The position numbers were made by a program, and so were the translations under genes. A DNA stretch of 64,000 bases from Acidobacteriota bacterium (lineage in GTDB: Bacteria > Acidobacteriota > Thermoanaerobaculia > Gp7-AA8). Of this stretch, positions 44,453 to 52,958 are shown one piece after another. The DNA lies in the NCBI GenBank assembly GCA_019244185.1, contig JAFATB010000025.1, positions 352,798 to 416,797 on the forward strand, in the 5' to 3' direction. Below the pieces are notes generated by a model that searched no databases, was not told the DNA's origin, and saw only the letters and a list, made by a program, of their open reading frames with translations. Position 1 is the first letter of the stretch. Each line of letters begins with the position of its first letter.

Positions 44453-44529
44453 GGGCCCAGCCAGTACGCACGTGCGTCTAGGCTAGGCCCTCAGCGCTGC
44501 CGGCCGTGCCGGCCCGCCGGAGGCGCTCC
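44414..44529. repeat. palindromic repeat (element B)
   Basis: 49-bp arms 44414-44462 and 44481-44529 with two mismatches and an 18-bp loop holding ACGCACGTGCGT. The outer bases GGAGCGCCTCCGGCGGGCC are shared with element C. It lies between the convergent FRG and parC genes, ending 3 bp before the parC stop, and could work as a bidirectional terminator. Confidence 0.9.
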
Positions 44530-44532
44530 CGG

Positions 44533-46845
44533 TCAATTCACCATGTCGGCCGTGCGTCCGTCGCGGTCGCTCCAGGCGCGGATGAACGTCACGGTTTGGA
44601 AGCCGCGCGGCAGCTTGAGGCCGCGTTGTGCGCGTTTGCCAAGGTAGGGGTCGAGATCGGCGCCTTTCAGATTCGTGAAGCGCTTGCCGGCGTGGACGAC
44701 GAGGGTGCCGTCCTGGGGGACGACGGCGACGCCGACGACCTTCTCCGGTGCGATGGGAGTGCGGTGCAGTTTGATCGTTTGCACGCCTTTGCCGCGGGCG
44801 AGCGGGGGGAGCTCGGCGGCTTCGAAGAGCAGCAGCTTTCCTTCGGAGGATGCCGCGGCGATGCGGTCCGTCTCGTAGCTCGTGACGCGTTGCGGGCGCA
44901 GCACCGTCGCGCCCTTGCCGACGTTCACGACCGCCTTGCCCGCTTTGAGGCGCGTCATCATGTCCTCGAGGCGGGTGATGAAGCCGTAGCCGTCGTCGGT
45001 GGCGAGGAGCCAGAGGTCGTCGGGCTCGCCCATCATCACGGCGACGAACGTCGCGCCGGCGGGCGGCGCGAGGGAAGACGTGAGCGGCTCGCCGTGGCCT
45101 TTCGCGGACGGCAGCTCGTGTGCGGGCAGCGAGTACGTGCGGCCGGTCGAGTCGATGAAGACCGCGAGCTGATTGCTGCGCCCTTTCGCGGCGTAGAGGA
45201 ACGCATCGCCCGACTTGTACTGCAGCGCGGTCGGATCGAGATCGTGTCCCTTGCCGGCGCGGACCCAGCCGCGTTCCGAGAGCACGACCGTCACCGGCTC
45301 GGAGGGGATCAGCGCCGTCGCATCGAGCGCCTTCGCCGCCTCGCGCTCGACGATCGGTGAGCGGCGACGATCGCCGAACTCCTCGGCATCGCGGAGCAGC
45401 TCATCGCGGACCTGCTTGCGGAGACGTGCTTTCGAGCCGAGGACTTTCTCGAGGTCGGAGCGTTCGTCCTGCAGTTTCTTCTGCTCCCCGCGGATCTCCA
45501 TCTCTTCGAGGCGATTGAGGTAGCGCAGGCGCAGCTCGAGGATGTACTCGGTCTGAATCTCCGTCAGCGAGAAGCGCTTCATCAGCACCGGCTTCGGCTC
45601 GTCCTCGGTGCGGATGATGCGGATCACCTCGTCGACGTTGAGGTACGCGACCATGAGGCCGTCGAGGAGGTGCAGGCGCGCGTTGACCTGATCGTAGCGA
45701 TGCTGCAGGCGGCGCCGCACCGTCTCGATGCGGAACTCCAGCCATTCCGCGAGCAGATCGCGCAGGTTGAAGAGGCGCGGCCTCCCGTCGAGCGCGATCA
45801 TGTTCATGTTCACGCGGTACGAGCGCTCGAGGTCCGTGGTCGCAAAGAGGTGCGTCATCAGCTCGTCGAGATCGACGCGGTTCGAGCGCGGCACGATCAC
45901 GAGGCGCGTCGGCGACTCCTGGTCCGACTCGTCGCGCACGTCCTCGACCATCGGCAGCTTCTTGGCTTGCATCTGCTGCGCGATCTGCTGCTGGACCTTC
46001 GCGCCGGAGACCTGGAACGGCAGCGCGTGGATGACGAGCTCGCCGTCCTCGATGTCCCACTTCGCGCGCTGGCGGATCGAGCCGTTGCCGGTCTTGTACA
46101 TCTCGCGAATCTCGGCGGGCGGCGTGATGATCTCCGCGGCGGTCGGGAAGTCGGGACCTTTCACGTGTTTCGTCAGCTGCGCGAGCGTCGCGTCGGGATT
46201 GTCGAGCAGCTCCACGCACGCGTTCACCACCTCGCGCAGGTTGTGCGACGGGATGTCGGTGGCCATGCCGACGGCGATGCCGGACGCGCCGTTGAGCAGC
46301 ACGTGCGGCAACCGCGACGGCAGCAGCTTCGGCTCTTTCAGCGTGCCGTCGAAGTTCTGTCCCCACTCGACCGTGCCCTGTTCGAGCTCGGAGAGCAGCG
46401 ACTGCGCGAACTTCGCGAGCTTCGCTTCCGTGTAGCGCATCGCCGCGAAGCTCTTCGGATCGTCGGGCGAGCCCCAGTTGCCCTGTCCCTCGACCAATGG
46501 ATAGCGCATGGAGAACGGCTGCGCCATCAGCACCATCGCCTCGTAGCAGGCCGAGTCGCCGTGCGGGTGGAACTTGCCGATCACGTCGCCGACGGTGCGC
46601 GCCGACTTTTTCGGCTTCGCGTTCGGCCCGAGACCGAGCTCCGACATCGCGTAGACGATGCGGCGCTGGACCGGCTTCAAGCCGTCGGCGAGATGCGGCA
46701 GCGCGCGGTCGAGGATGACGTACATCGAATAGTCGAGGTACGCCTTGCGCGCGAAGTCGCCGACCGGAAGCTGTTCGATGTCGGGAAGGGTGGGAGGCGG
46801 CGGCGTGAAGGTCAGTTGCGAATTGCGCGGTTTCCTGGTGGCCAT
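44533..46845 (-). CDS. parC: DNA topoisomerase IV subunit A
   Basis: 770 residues, closely matching the E. coli ParC layout with an 18-residue N-terminal offset. The breakage-reunion domain has catalytic Tyr 138 (AAMRYTE); the quinolone region HPHGDSACYEAM keeps the sensitive Ser at 98. RGSVRMRA-like GNGSIRQRAKW, LVIVPRSNRVDLDELMTHLFATTDLE and the VLSERGWVRAGKGHD blade of the C-terminal propeller are of the proteobacterial ParC type. It decatenates daughter chromosomes with ParE, encoded at 50957. Unusually, three unrelated genes on both strands separate the two. Confidence 0.95.
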   Translation of the reverse strand: MATRKPRNSQLTFTPPPPTLPDIEQLPVGDFARKAYLDYSMYVILDRALPHLADGLKPVQRRIVYAMSELGLGPNAKPKKSARTVGDVIGKFHPHGDSACYEAMVLMAQPFSMRYPLVEGQGNWGSPDDPKSFAAMRYTEAKLAKFAQSLLSELEQGTVEWGQNFDGTLKEPKLLPSRLPHVLLNGASGIAVGMATDIPSHNLREVVNACVELLDNPDATLAQLTKHVKGPDFPTAAEIITPPAEIREMYKTGNGSIRQRAKWDIEDGELVIHALPFQVSGAKVQQQIAQQMQAKKLPMVEDVRDESDQESPTRLVIVPRSNRVDLDELMTHLFATTDLERSYRVNMNMIALDGRPRLFNLRDLLAEWLEFRIETVRRRLQHRYDQVNARLHLLDGLMVAYLNVDEVIRIIRTEDEPKPVLMKRFSLTEIQTEYILELRLRYLNRLEEMEIRGEQKKLQDERSDLEKVLGSKARLRKQVRDELLRDAEEFGDRRRSPIVEREAAKALDATALIPSEPVTVVLSERGWVRAGKGHDLDPTALQYKSGDAFLYAAKGRSNQLAVFIDSTGRTYSLPAHELPSAKGHGEPLTSSLAPPAGATFVAVMMGEPDDLWLLATDDGYGFITRLEDMMTRLKAGKAVVNVGKGATVLRPQRVTSYETDRIAAASSEGKLLLFEAAELPPLARGKGVQTIKLHRTPIAPEKVVGVAVVPQDGTLVVHAGKRFTNLKGADLDPYLGKRAQRGLKLPRGFQTVTFIRAWSDRDGRTADMVN

Positions 46846-46897
46846 GAATGCGGCGCATAAAGTAGCGCATCTCCTTCCGCGAAAGCGACTGCCGCAC

Positions 46898-46903
46898 TAC
46901 CAT
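46898..46903 (+). promoter_or_regulatory. putative leaderless -10 element for the SpoIIE phosphatase gene
   Basis: TACCAT lies 7 nt before ATG 46911, with no Shine-Dalgarno. Confidence 0.4.
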
Positions 46904-46910
46904 CGCGCGC

Positions 46911-48269
46911 ATGGAGCTTCCGTGGTCGCTCGATGAAGTCGCGCGCGCGTCCGACGAGCAGGTCGTGCGCCGCCGCTTCGGGCAGCGCAACGTGGTCTGG
47001 CTCTTCGTGCTGCTGCTGTTCTACGGCGCCGTCGCCGTCATGGAGATGGTGGCCAGCACGCGCACACCGTTCGATCTCGTGATCGCTTCCGCGAACTTCA
47101 CCCTCGTCGCGATCGCCCTGCTGTTTCTCCGCGACGCGCATCGGCTCGAGAAAGGCGGAGCGGGCGTGTGGGGGCCGGGACGCTGGATTCGCAACCACGT
47201 CAGCGCGGCCGTGATCACGTACGTCACGCTGCAGTTCGTGCTCTCGCTCGCCTTCACGCGGCACAGCAACGACTACACCGGGTGGATCGTCACCGTGCCG
47301 CTGATGATGATGGGCTTCCGCATGATCGTCGCGGAGATCGTGCTGCTGCACGCGATCCTCGCCGCGACGTCGGTGATCACGCTGTTCCTCCTGCCGATGG
47401 AGAAGCACGAGGGCGTCGGCTTCTACATCGCCATCGCCTCGATCAATGTGATCGCCATGGCCATCGAGCTCTTCACCTCGTATCGCCTGCGCCGCCAGGT
47501 GCTGGCCGAGTTCACCGAGCGCCGCTCGCAGGCGCGCGAGCAGATCCGCATGCGCGACGAGCTGCGTTACGCGCGCGAGCTGCAATTGAGCATGCTCCCC
47601 GAGCACGCGCCGCGGCTCGACTGGGTCGACCTCAGCAGCATGTCCGTGCCGGCCACCGAAGTCGGCGGCGACTACTACGACTACTTCATCGACGGCGACC
47701 GCATCGCGCTCGTCTGCGGCGACGTCGCCGGCCACGGCATGGCCGCGGGACTCGTGCTCTCGGCCGTGCGCAGCGGCTTCACGCTCCTGCGCGAGGCGCT
47801 CACCGATCCCGCGCTCGTGCTCCAGCGGCTGCACGACCTCGTCGCGCAGACCAGCCGCAGGCGCATGCTCGTCACCGTCGCGGTCGTGCTGCTCGATCGT
47901 GCGACGCGCACCGCGACCGTCGCGAGCGCCGGACATCCGCCGATCGTCCTGCGCCGCGTGGACGGCTCCGTCGAGACGATCGACCTCTACGCGCCCCCGC
48001 TCGGCGTGAAGCTGCCCGTCGCGATTCCGCAGCGGCAGCTCACCTTCGCCAGCGGCGACGTCTTCGTCCTGCACAGCGACGGCATCTACGAGACCACGAA
48101 CGCGCGCGGCGACACGTACGGCTTCGAACGGTTGGAGCGCGTCGTCGCGGAACACGGCGCCGCGCGCGCGGAAGAGCTCCGCGATGCGATCCTCCGCGAC
48201 GTCGCGGCATTCCGCGGCGAGCGCGAGCTGCACGACGACATCACCATCGTCGTCGCCCGCATCGCGTAA
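46911..48269 (+). CDS. membrane PP2C/SpoIIE-type serine phosphatase (RsbU-like)
   Basis: 452 residues. Six hydrophobic helices occupy ~27-190, a helical linker follows (~195-225), and a SpoIIE/PP2C domain fills ~228-452. Metal-binding Asp residues are visible in EVGGDYYDYF, VCGDVAGHGMAAGLVLSA, HSDGIYET and HDDITIVVARIA. Such enzymes dephosphorylate anti-sigma-factor antagonists in partner-switching pathways. No antagonist or anti-sigma gene lies next to it. It starts 66 bp from parC, divergently. Confidence 0.9.
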   Translation: MELPWSLDEVARASDEQVVRRRFGQRNVVWLFVLLLFYGAVAVMEMVASTRTPFDLVIASANFTLVAIALLFLRDAHRLEKGGAGVWGPGRWIRNHVSAAVITYVTLQFVLSLAFTRHSNDYTGWIVTVPLMMMGFRMIVAEIVLLHAILAATSVITLFLLPMEKHEGVGFYIAIASINVIAMAIELFTSYRLRRQVLAEFTERRSQAREQIRMRDELRYARELQLSMLPEHAPRLDWVDLSSMSVPATEVGGDYYDYFIDGDRIALVCGDVAGHGMAAGLVLSAVRSGFTLLREALTDPALVLQRLHDLVAQTSRRRMLVTVAVVLLDRATRTATVASAGHPPIVLRRVDGSVETIDLYAPPLGVKLPVAIPQRQLTFASGDVFVLHSDGIYETTNARGDTYGFERLERVVAEHGAARAEELRDAILRDVAAFRGERELHDDITIVVARIA

Positions 48270-48288
48270 ATATGGTGTAGTACCATAT
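48270..48288. promoter_or_regulatory. AT-rich palindrome overlapping a start-proximal -10
   Basis: ATATGGT, 5-bp spacer, ACCATAT: a perfect 7-bp inverted repeat starting at the stop codon of the phosphatase gene and ending 4 nt before ATG 48293. TACCAT (48281-48286) fits the leaderless -10 pattern at 6 nt, so the palindrome would overlay the promoter like an operator. Confidence 0.5.
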
Positions 48289-48292
48289 CGCC

Positions 48293-49345
48293 ATGCGCCG
48301 CCTGCTCGTGCTGCTCCTTCCGCTGCTCGCCGCCGCGTCGATGCACGCGGCGGACTTCTCCGGGACGGACCTCTTCATCCCGGTCGCGGGCCGCGTGCCG
48401 GGACAGAACGGCACGTTCTGGCAGACGGACCTCAACATCACGAACGTCGAGGACAGCTCGGCGCACGTGATGGTGCTCTTCTTCGACGGCACGCCCGGCG
48501 GCCGCTCGTTCAACGTGACCATCAACGCGCACGGGACCCTCGTCATCAAGGACTTCGCGCGCGAGCGCTTCCAACTCGACAACGCCATGGGTCCCGTCGA
48601 AGTCCACTCGATCGCCCCGATCTCGCAGTTCCCCTCCGAACCCGTGCGCCTCCTCGCCAGCGCGTGGATCTACAACGCGCAGGGCGAGCACGCGCAGTTC
48701 GGTCAGGTCGTGCAGGGCGTGCCGACGGTCTCGCTGCCGATGAGCAGCGACGTCGCGGGCCTCATCGGCTCGGCCGAGCGCCGCGCGAACGCCGGCATCG
48801 CCAATCCGTTCTTCGTCACCGCATCGTTCACCGCGACGCTCTACGATGCGGACGGCGTCGCGCGAAAGACCATCGACGTCGACGTCGAGCCGCGGAACGT
48901 CCATCAGTTCAGCGTCTTCCCGGAATTTGGCGTCGAGCCGTTCGACGGCGCGACCGTGCACTTCGCGTCGCACAACGGTGTCCCCGTATACACGTACGGC
49001 TCGATCATCCAGAACGAGAATGGCGACCCGTCGTTCGTCATCGGCACCGGCACCGACACGCTGGCGACCGTCGTCACACCGCAGTGCGCCGATCCCGCGC
49101 CGCTGTGGCTGGCCGGCCAGCTGGCGCTTCCCGGCTGGTGGTTCACGCTCCGCGACGGCGCGGACGAGGAAGCGTTCAAGGCGCGCTACGGACTCGTCGA
49201 TCTGCAACCGTTCGCGGACCCCGGTTTCATGGCAACCGCGACGCCGTCGACGATCGCCACGATCCGCTGCGACAGTGACGTCGTCTCGATCGAGCAGTTC
49301 TCGGAGGGCACTCTCGTCTCCGGCGCGCGCCACGCGCATCGCTGA
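48293..49345 (+). CDS. secreted hypothetical protein
   Basis: 350 residues with a signal peptide (~1-19, cleavage after HAA). The mature part is all-beta in character: FIPVAGRVPGQNGTFWQTDLNITN, VMVLFFDGTPGGRS, VLEP-type strands, and a C-terminal segment with two Cys. Proteins opening this way recur as secreted proteins of unknown function in environmental bacteria; I do not recognise a catalytic motif. It follows the phosphatase by 23 bp but has its own putative promoter. Confidence 0.75.
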   Translation: MRRLLVLLLPLLAAASMHAADFSGTDLFIPVAGRVPGQNGTFWQTDLNITNVEDSSAHVMVLFFDGTPGGRSFNVTINAHGTLVIKDFARERFQLDNAMGPVEVHSIAPISQFPSEPVRLLASAWIYNAQGEHAQFGQVVQGVPTVSLPMSSDVAGLIGSAERRANAGIANPFFVTASFTATLYDADGVARKTIDVDVEPRNVHQFSVFPEFGVEPFDGATVHFASHNGVPVYTYGSIIQNENGDPSFVIGTGTDTLATVVTPQCADPAPLWLAGQLALPGWWFTLRDGADEEAFKARYGLVDLQPFADPGFMATATPSTIATIRCDSDVVSIEQFSEGTLVSGARHAHR

Positions 49346-49357
49346 TCGGCGCGCGGA

Positions 49358-50911
49358 TCACCGGGTCCCGCGCAATCGCGCCAGCGCCTTCTTCGCCGAT
49401 TCGCGCGACGGATCGAGTTGCAGCGCCTTCTCGTACATCGCGATCGCGTCCTCGTTCCTCCCGTTCGCGGCGAGCGCCTCGGCGTAGCTGTCGTACACGT
49501 TCGCATCGTCGGGGTGCAGCACGACGTTGATGCGGAACGGCTCGAGCGACTCGGCGGTGTAGCCGTTGTGCAGAAGGTCGTAGCCGAGGCGGTTCAGGCC
49601 GCGCTGGGTTCCGGTGAAGTGCGCCGTGTCCGCGCGCATCTCGTTGTAGCGGATCAGCGCGACGTTCGCACCGCGTTCGAGCAGCAGGCGCCCGTACTCG
49701 CGCGTCAGCGAGACGCGGCGGTCGACGTCGAGCGGCGGTCGACCGGTCAACACGTTGACGATCGAGGCGAACTTCGGATCGAAGTCCTCGCCGTCCTCGT
49801 TGTCGAAGGCGACGACGGTCTGCCGCTTCGCGCGGTCGATGTAGAGCATGGTGGCGATGCCGCGGTTGTAGCCCGAATGGCCGATGAGCTTCCCGCGCTC
49901 CGCGTCATCGCAGACGTCCCAGCCGAGGCCGTAGGAACAACGCGTGTTGTAGGGATCGTACGGCTCGTTGCGGATCGTGCCGTCGGTGAAGCGCACCGCG
50001 GTCGTCGCTTCCGCGAGCGTCGCCGGCCGCAACACCTTCCCTTGCTGCAGCGCCTCGGCGAAGCGGAAGAGATCGGGCAGCGTGGTGATGACGTTCTGAT
50101 CGCCGAGCGTCGCGCCGAGGTTGTACGTCTCGTAGCGGATGTGCCGCATCGTCACGGGATCTTTCAGGTGCACCGTCGTCACGTCGACCGGCAGCGTGTC
50201 GTACACCGCCGGCAGGACGTGGTTCTTCACGACGCGTGGATCGGGCGGCGTGTCCCGCGTGCGCACGTACGTGTCGCGCATCCCCGCGGGCGCGAACACG
50301 CGGCGCTCGAGATAGCGGGCGAACGGCATGCCGCTGGCCTGCTCGACGATCAGCGCGAGAACGACGTAGTTCGTGTTGCAGTAGCGGAACTGCGAGCCCG
50401 GCGTAAACGCGAGCCCCTGCTTCCACTCGGCGAGCGCCGGCAGCACGTCGGCGTTGGCAATCACGCGATCGGGCTCGCGCGCGACGAGCGGCTCGTACAG
50501 CTCGAGGTCCGGCAGCCCCGACGTATGCGACAACAGATGCCGGATGGTGATCGCCGGAAACGGAAACGCGCGCAGGTGCGCGACCACCGGATCGTCGAGC
50601 CGCAGCCGCTTCGCATCGGCGAGTTGCAAGATCGCGGTCGAGGTGAAGACTTTCGACAGCGACGCCGTCTGGAAGCGCGCGTCGACGGTGTTCGGCGCGC
50701 GCATGGCCCGGTCGGCGAAGCCGAAGGCGCGCGCGTACACGACCCGGCCATTCTCCCCCGCGAGCACGGCGCCGTTGAGATACGGCGTCCCGGGGGCGTC
50801 GAAGAGCGCGTCGAGCCGCGCCGCGGCGGGCGTCGGCGGCGGCGGAACGGCAGCAGCGGCGGCGAGTGCGAAGGCGGCGAGCAGCGCGAGCATCCGCGTA
50901 TTGCAGCACAT
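49358..50911 (-). CDS. beta-lactamase family serine hydrolase with TPR tail
   Basis: 517 residues. Signal peptide ~7-22, then a class C/DD-peptidase-like domain (~30-380): nucleophile motif SLSK (84-87), YCN (177-179) and HSG in LIGHSGYN. The C-terminal ~100 residues (LGYDLLHNGYTAESLEPFRI..., DANVYDSYAEALAANGRNEDAIAMYEKALQLDP) form TPR helices. It probably hydrolyses a peptide, ester or cell-wall substrate in the periplasm; lactamase activity is not implied. ATG 50893 is an alternative start that would give a cleaner signal peptide. Confidence 0.88.
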   Translation of the reverse strand: MCCNTRMLALLAAFALAAAAAVPPPPTPAAARLDALFDAPGTPYLNGAVLAGENGRVVYARAFGFADRAMRAPNTVDARFQTASLSKVFTSTAILQLADAKRLRLDDPVVAHLRAFPFPAITIRHLLSHTSGLPDLELYEPLVAREPDRVIANADVLPALAEWKQGLAFTPGSQFRYCNTNYVVLALIVEQASGMPFARYLERRVFAPAGMRDTYVRTRDTPPDPRVVKNHVLPAVYDTLPVDVTTVHLKDPVTMRHIRYETYNLGATLGDQNVITTLPDLFRFAEALQQGKVLRPATLAEATTAVRFTDGTIRNEPYDPYNTRCSYGLGWDVCDDAERGKLIGHSGYNRGIATMLYIDRAKRQTVVAFDNEDGEDFDPKFASIVNVLTGRPPLDVDRRVSLTREYGRLLLERGANVALIRYNEMRADTAHFTGTQRGLNRLGYDLLHNGYTAESLEPFRINVVLHPDDANVYDSYAEALAANGRNEDAIAMYEKALQLDPSRESAKKALARLRGTR

Positions 50912-50956
50912 CGCGGCGCGCGTGTGTCTCGAACGCGCGATTCGCCGTGACTGACG

Positions 50957-52849
50957 CTACTCCAGGATCTCCGCCCGGTTCCCCTCTTCCGTCAGCCACT
51001 GCTTGCGGTCCGAGGCGCGGTTCTTCGCGAGGAGCATGTCGATCGTCGCCAGCGCCGGCTCGGCTTCCGCGAGCGTGAGCTTCACCAGACGGCGCGTGTT
51101 CGGGTCCATCGTCGTCTCGCGCAGCTGCGAGGGATTCATCTCGCCCAGTCCCTTGAAGCGCTGGATGTTCACCTTCCCGCGAATCCCCTCGGCCTCGATG
51201 CGCGCCAGGATGCCCTCCCGCTCCGCGTCGTCGAGGGCGTAGTAAACATGTTTACCAACGTCGATGCGGTAGAGCGGCGGCATGGCCACATGCACGTGCC
51301 CTTCCTCGACCAGCTTGCGGAAGTGCTTCACGAACAGCGCGCAGAGGAGCGTGGCGATGTGCGCGCCGTCGGAGTCGGCATCGGCGAGGATGCAGATCTT
51401 GCCGTAGCGCAGGCCGTCGAGCTTGTCGGAGCCGGGATCGACGCCGAGCGCCACGGCGATGTCGTGGACTTCCTGTGAAGAAAGGACCTCGTTCGAATCG
51501 ACTTCCCACGTGTTCAGGATCTTGCCGCGCAGCGGCATGATGGCCTGGTACTCGCGGTCGCGCGCCTGCTTCGCGGAGCCGCCCGCGGAGTCGCCTTCGA
51601 CGAGGAAGAGCTCCGTGCGGCTGAGGTCCTGCGCCGTGCAGTCGGCGAGCTTGCCGGGCAGCGCGGGGCCGGACGTCAGCTTCTTCCGCTCGACCTTCTT
51701 GCCTTGCTTCAAGCGGATCATCGCCTGCGCGATGGCGACGTTGGCGATCTTCTCCGCGTCGGCGATGTTGTTGTTCAGCCAGATCGAGAACGCGTCCTGC
51801 GTGACGCCGGAGACGAACGCCGACGCCTCGCGCGACGACAGGCGGTCCTTCGTCTGCCCCGTGAACTGCGGGTTCGTCATGCGCACGCTGAGGATGTAGC
51901 TGACGCGCGCCCACACGTCTTCCGGCGCGAGCTTCACGCCGCGCGGCAGAAGGTTGCGGAACTCGCAGAACTCGCGGATCGCCTCCGTGAGTCCCGTGCG
52001 AAAGCCGTTCACGTGCGTGCCGCCCTGCGCGGTGGGAATGAGGTTGACGTAGCTCTCGCCGACGACGTCGCCGTCTTCCGGCAGCCACACCACCGCCCAG
52101 TCGACCTCGTGATCGTGACCCTTGAAATGCCCCGTGTACGGCGACTCCGGCAGCAACGCGTTGCCCGCGAGCTCGGAGAGGAGATAGTCGGTGAGCCCGT
52201 CTTCGAAGTACCACTCCTCGTTCTCGGCCGGATCGAGCTCGCTCAGGAACCGCATGCGCAGCTTCGGCGAGAGCACCGCCTTCGCGCGCATCACGTGCTT
52301 GAGCCGCGGCACGCTGAACTTCGGCGAGTCGAAGAACGTCTCGTCCGGCCAGAAGCGCACGGTCGTTCCCGTGTTGCGCTTACCGACCTGGCCGACGATC
52401 TTGAGGTCCGCCTTCTTCTTGCCGTCGGCGAAGTGCATCGTGTACTCGTTGCCGTCGCGCCGCACCCACACCTGCAGCTTCTTCGAGAGCGCGTTGACGA
52501 CGGAGACGCCGACGCCGTGCAGGCCGCCGGAGTAGCGGTAGCTCTTGTCCGAGAACTTCGCGCCGGCGTGCAGGCGCGTCAGGATGACTTCGACGCCGGA
52601 GACGCCTTCCTTGGCGTGCTTGTCGACCGGCATGCCGCGGCCGTTGTCCTGCACGGAGAGCGAGCCGTCGTCGTGCAGCGTGACCACGATCTCGTCGGCG
52701 AAGCCGGCGATGGCCTCGTCCGCGGAGTTGTCGATCACCTCCTGCGCGAGGTGGTTGGGACGTTCGGTGAGGGTGTACATGCCGGGGCGCTTGCGCACCG
52801 GCTCGAGTCCGGTGAGGACTTCGATCGAGGAGCTGTCGTAGGTCGTCAT
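50957..52849 (-). CDS. parE: DNA topoisomerase IV subunit B
   Basis: 630 residues. The GHKL ATPase domain shows EVIDNSADEA, DNGRGMP and GGLHGVGVSVVNALS. The Toprim domain shows LVEGDSAGGSAKQARD and ADADSDGAHIATLL. The C-terminal QRFKGLGEMNPSQLRETTMDP and the ending LLAKNRASDRKQWL are of the proteobacterial ParE type. It supplies ATP-driven strand passage for ParC (44533). ATG 52849 is used; a GTG 13 codons upstream is rejected because the family starts near MTTYDSSSIEVL. Confidence 0.95.
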   Translation of the reverse strand: MTTYDSSSIEVLTGLEPVRKRPGMYTLTERPNHLAQEVIDNSADEAIAGFADEIVVTLHDDGSLSVQDNGRGMPVDKHAKEGVSGVEVILTRLHAGAKFSDKSYRYSGGLHGVGVSVVNALSKKLQVWVRRDGNEYTMHFADGKKKADLKIVGQVGKRNTGTTVRFWPDETFFDSPKFSVPRLKHVMRAKAVLSPKLRMRFLSELDPAENEEWYFEDGLTDYLLSELAGNALLPESPYTGHFKGHDHEVDWAVVWLPEDGDVVGESYVNLIPTAQGGTHVNGFRTGLTEAIREFCEFRNLLPRGVKLAPEDVWARVSYILSVRMTNPQFTGQTKDRLSSREASAFVSGVTQDAFSIWLNNNIADAEKIANVAIAQAMIRLKQGKKVERKKLTSGPALPGKLADCTAQDLSRTELFLVEGDSAGGSAKQARDREYQAIMPLRGKILNTWEVDSNEVLSSQEVHDIAVALGVDPGSDKLDGLRYGKICILADADSDGAHIATLLCALFVKHFRKLVEEGHVHVAMPPLYRIDVGKHVYYALDDAEREGILARIEAEGIRGKVNIQRFKGLGEMNPSQLRETTMDPNTRRLVKLTLAEAEPALATIDMLLAKNRASDRKQWLTEEGNRAEILE

Positions 52850-52943
52850 GAGGCTGGCGGATTCTAACGTGCGCCCGTTCGTCTTCACCGCGATCCGCGC
52901 CTTACGTCAGGATTTCCGGTCGCGCGCGGCAGCGTCCTCGGAG

Positions 52944-52949
52944 TAACGT
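52944..52949 (+). promoter_or_regulatory. putative leaderless -10 element for the Xer recombinase gene
   Basis: TAACGT lies 9 nt before ATG 52959, in the space divergent from parE. Confidence 0.3.
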
Positions 52950-52958
52950 CCGCCCTCC

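Noticed and set aside
49358..50911. Serine hydrolase as an antibiotic-resistance beta-lactamase
   Set aside because: SxxK and YxN motifs are shared by many esterases and peptidases; the TPR tail and context give no resistance signal.
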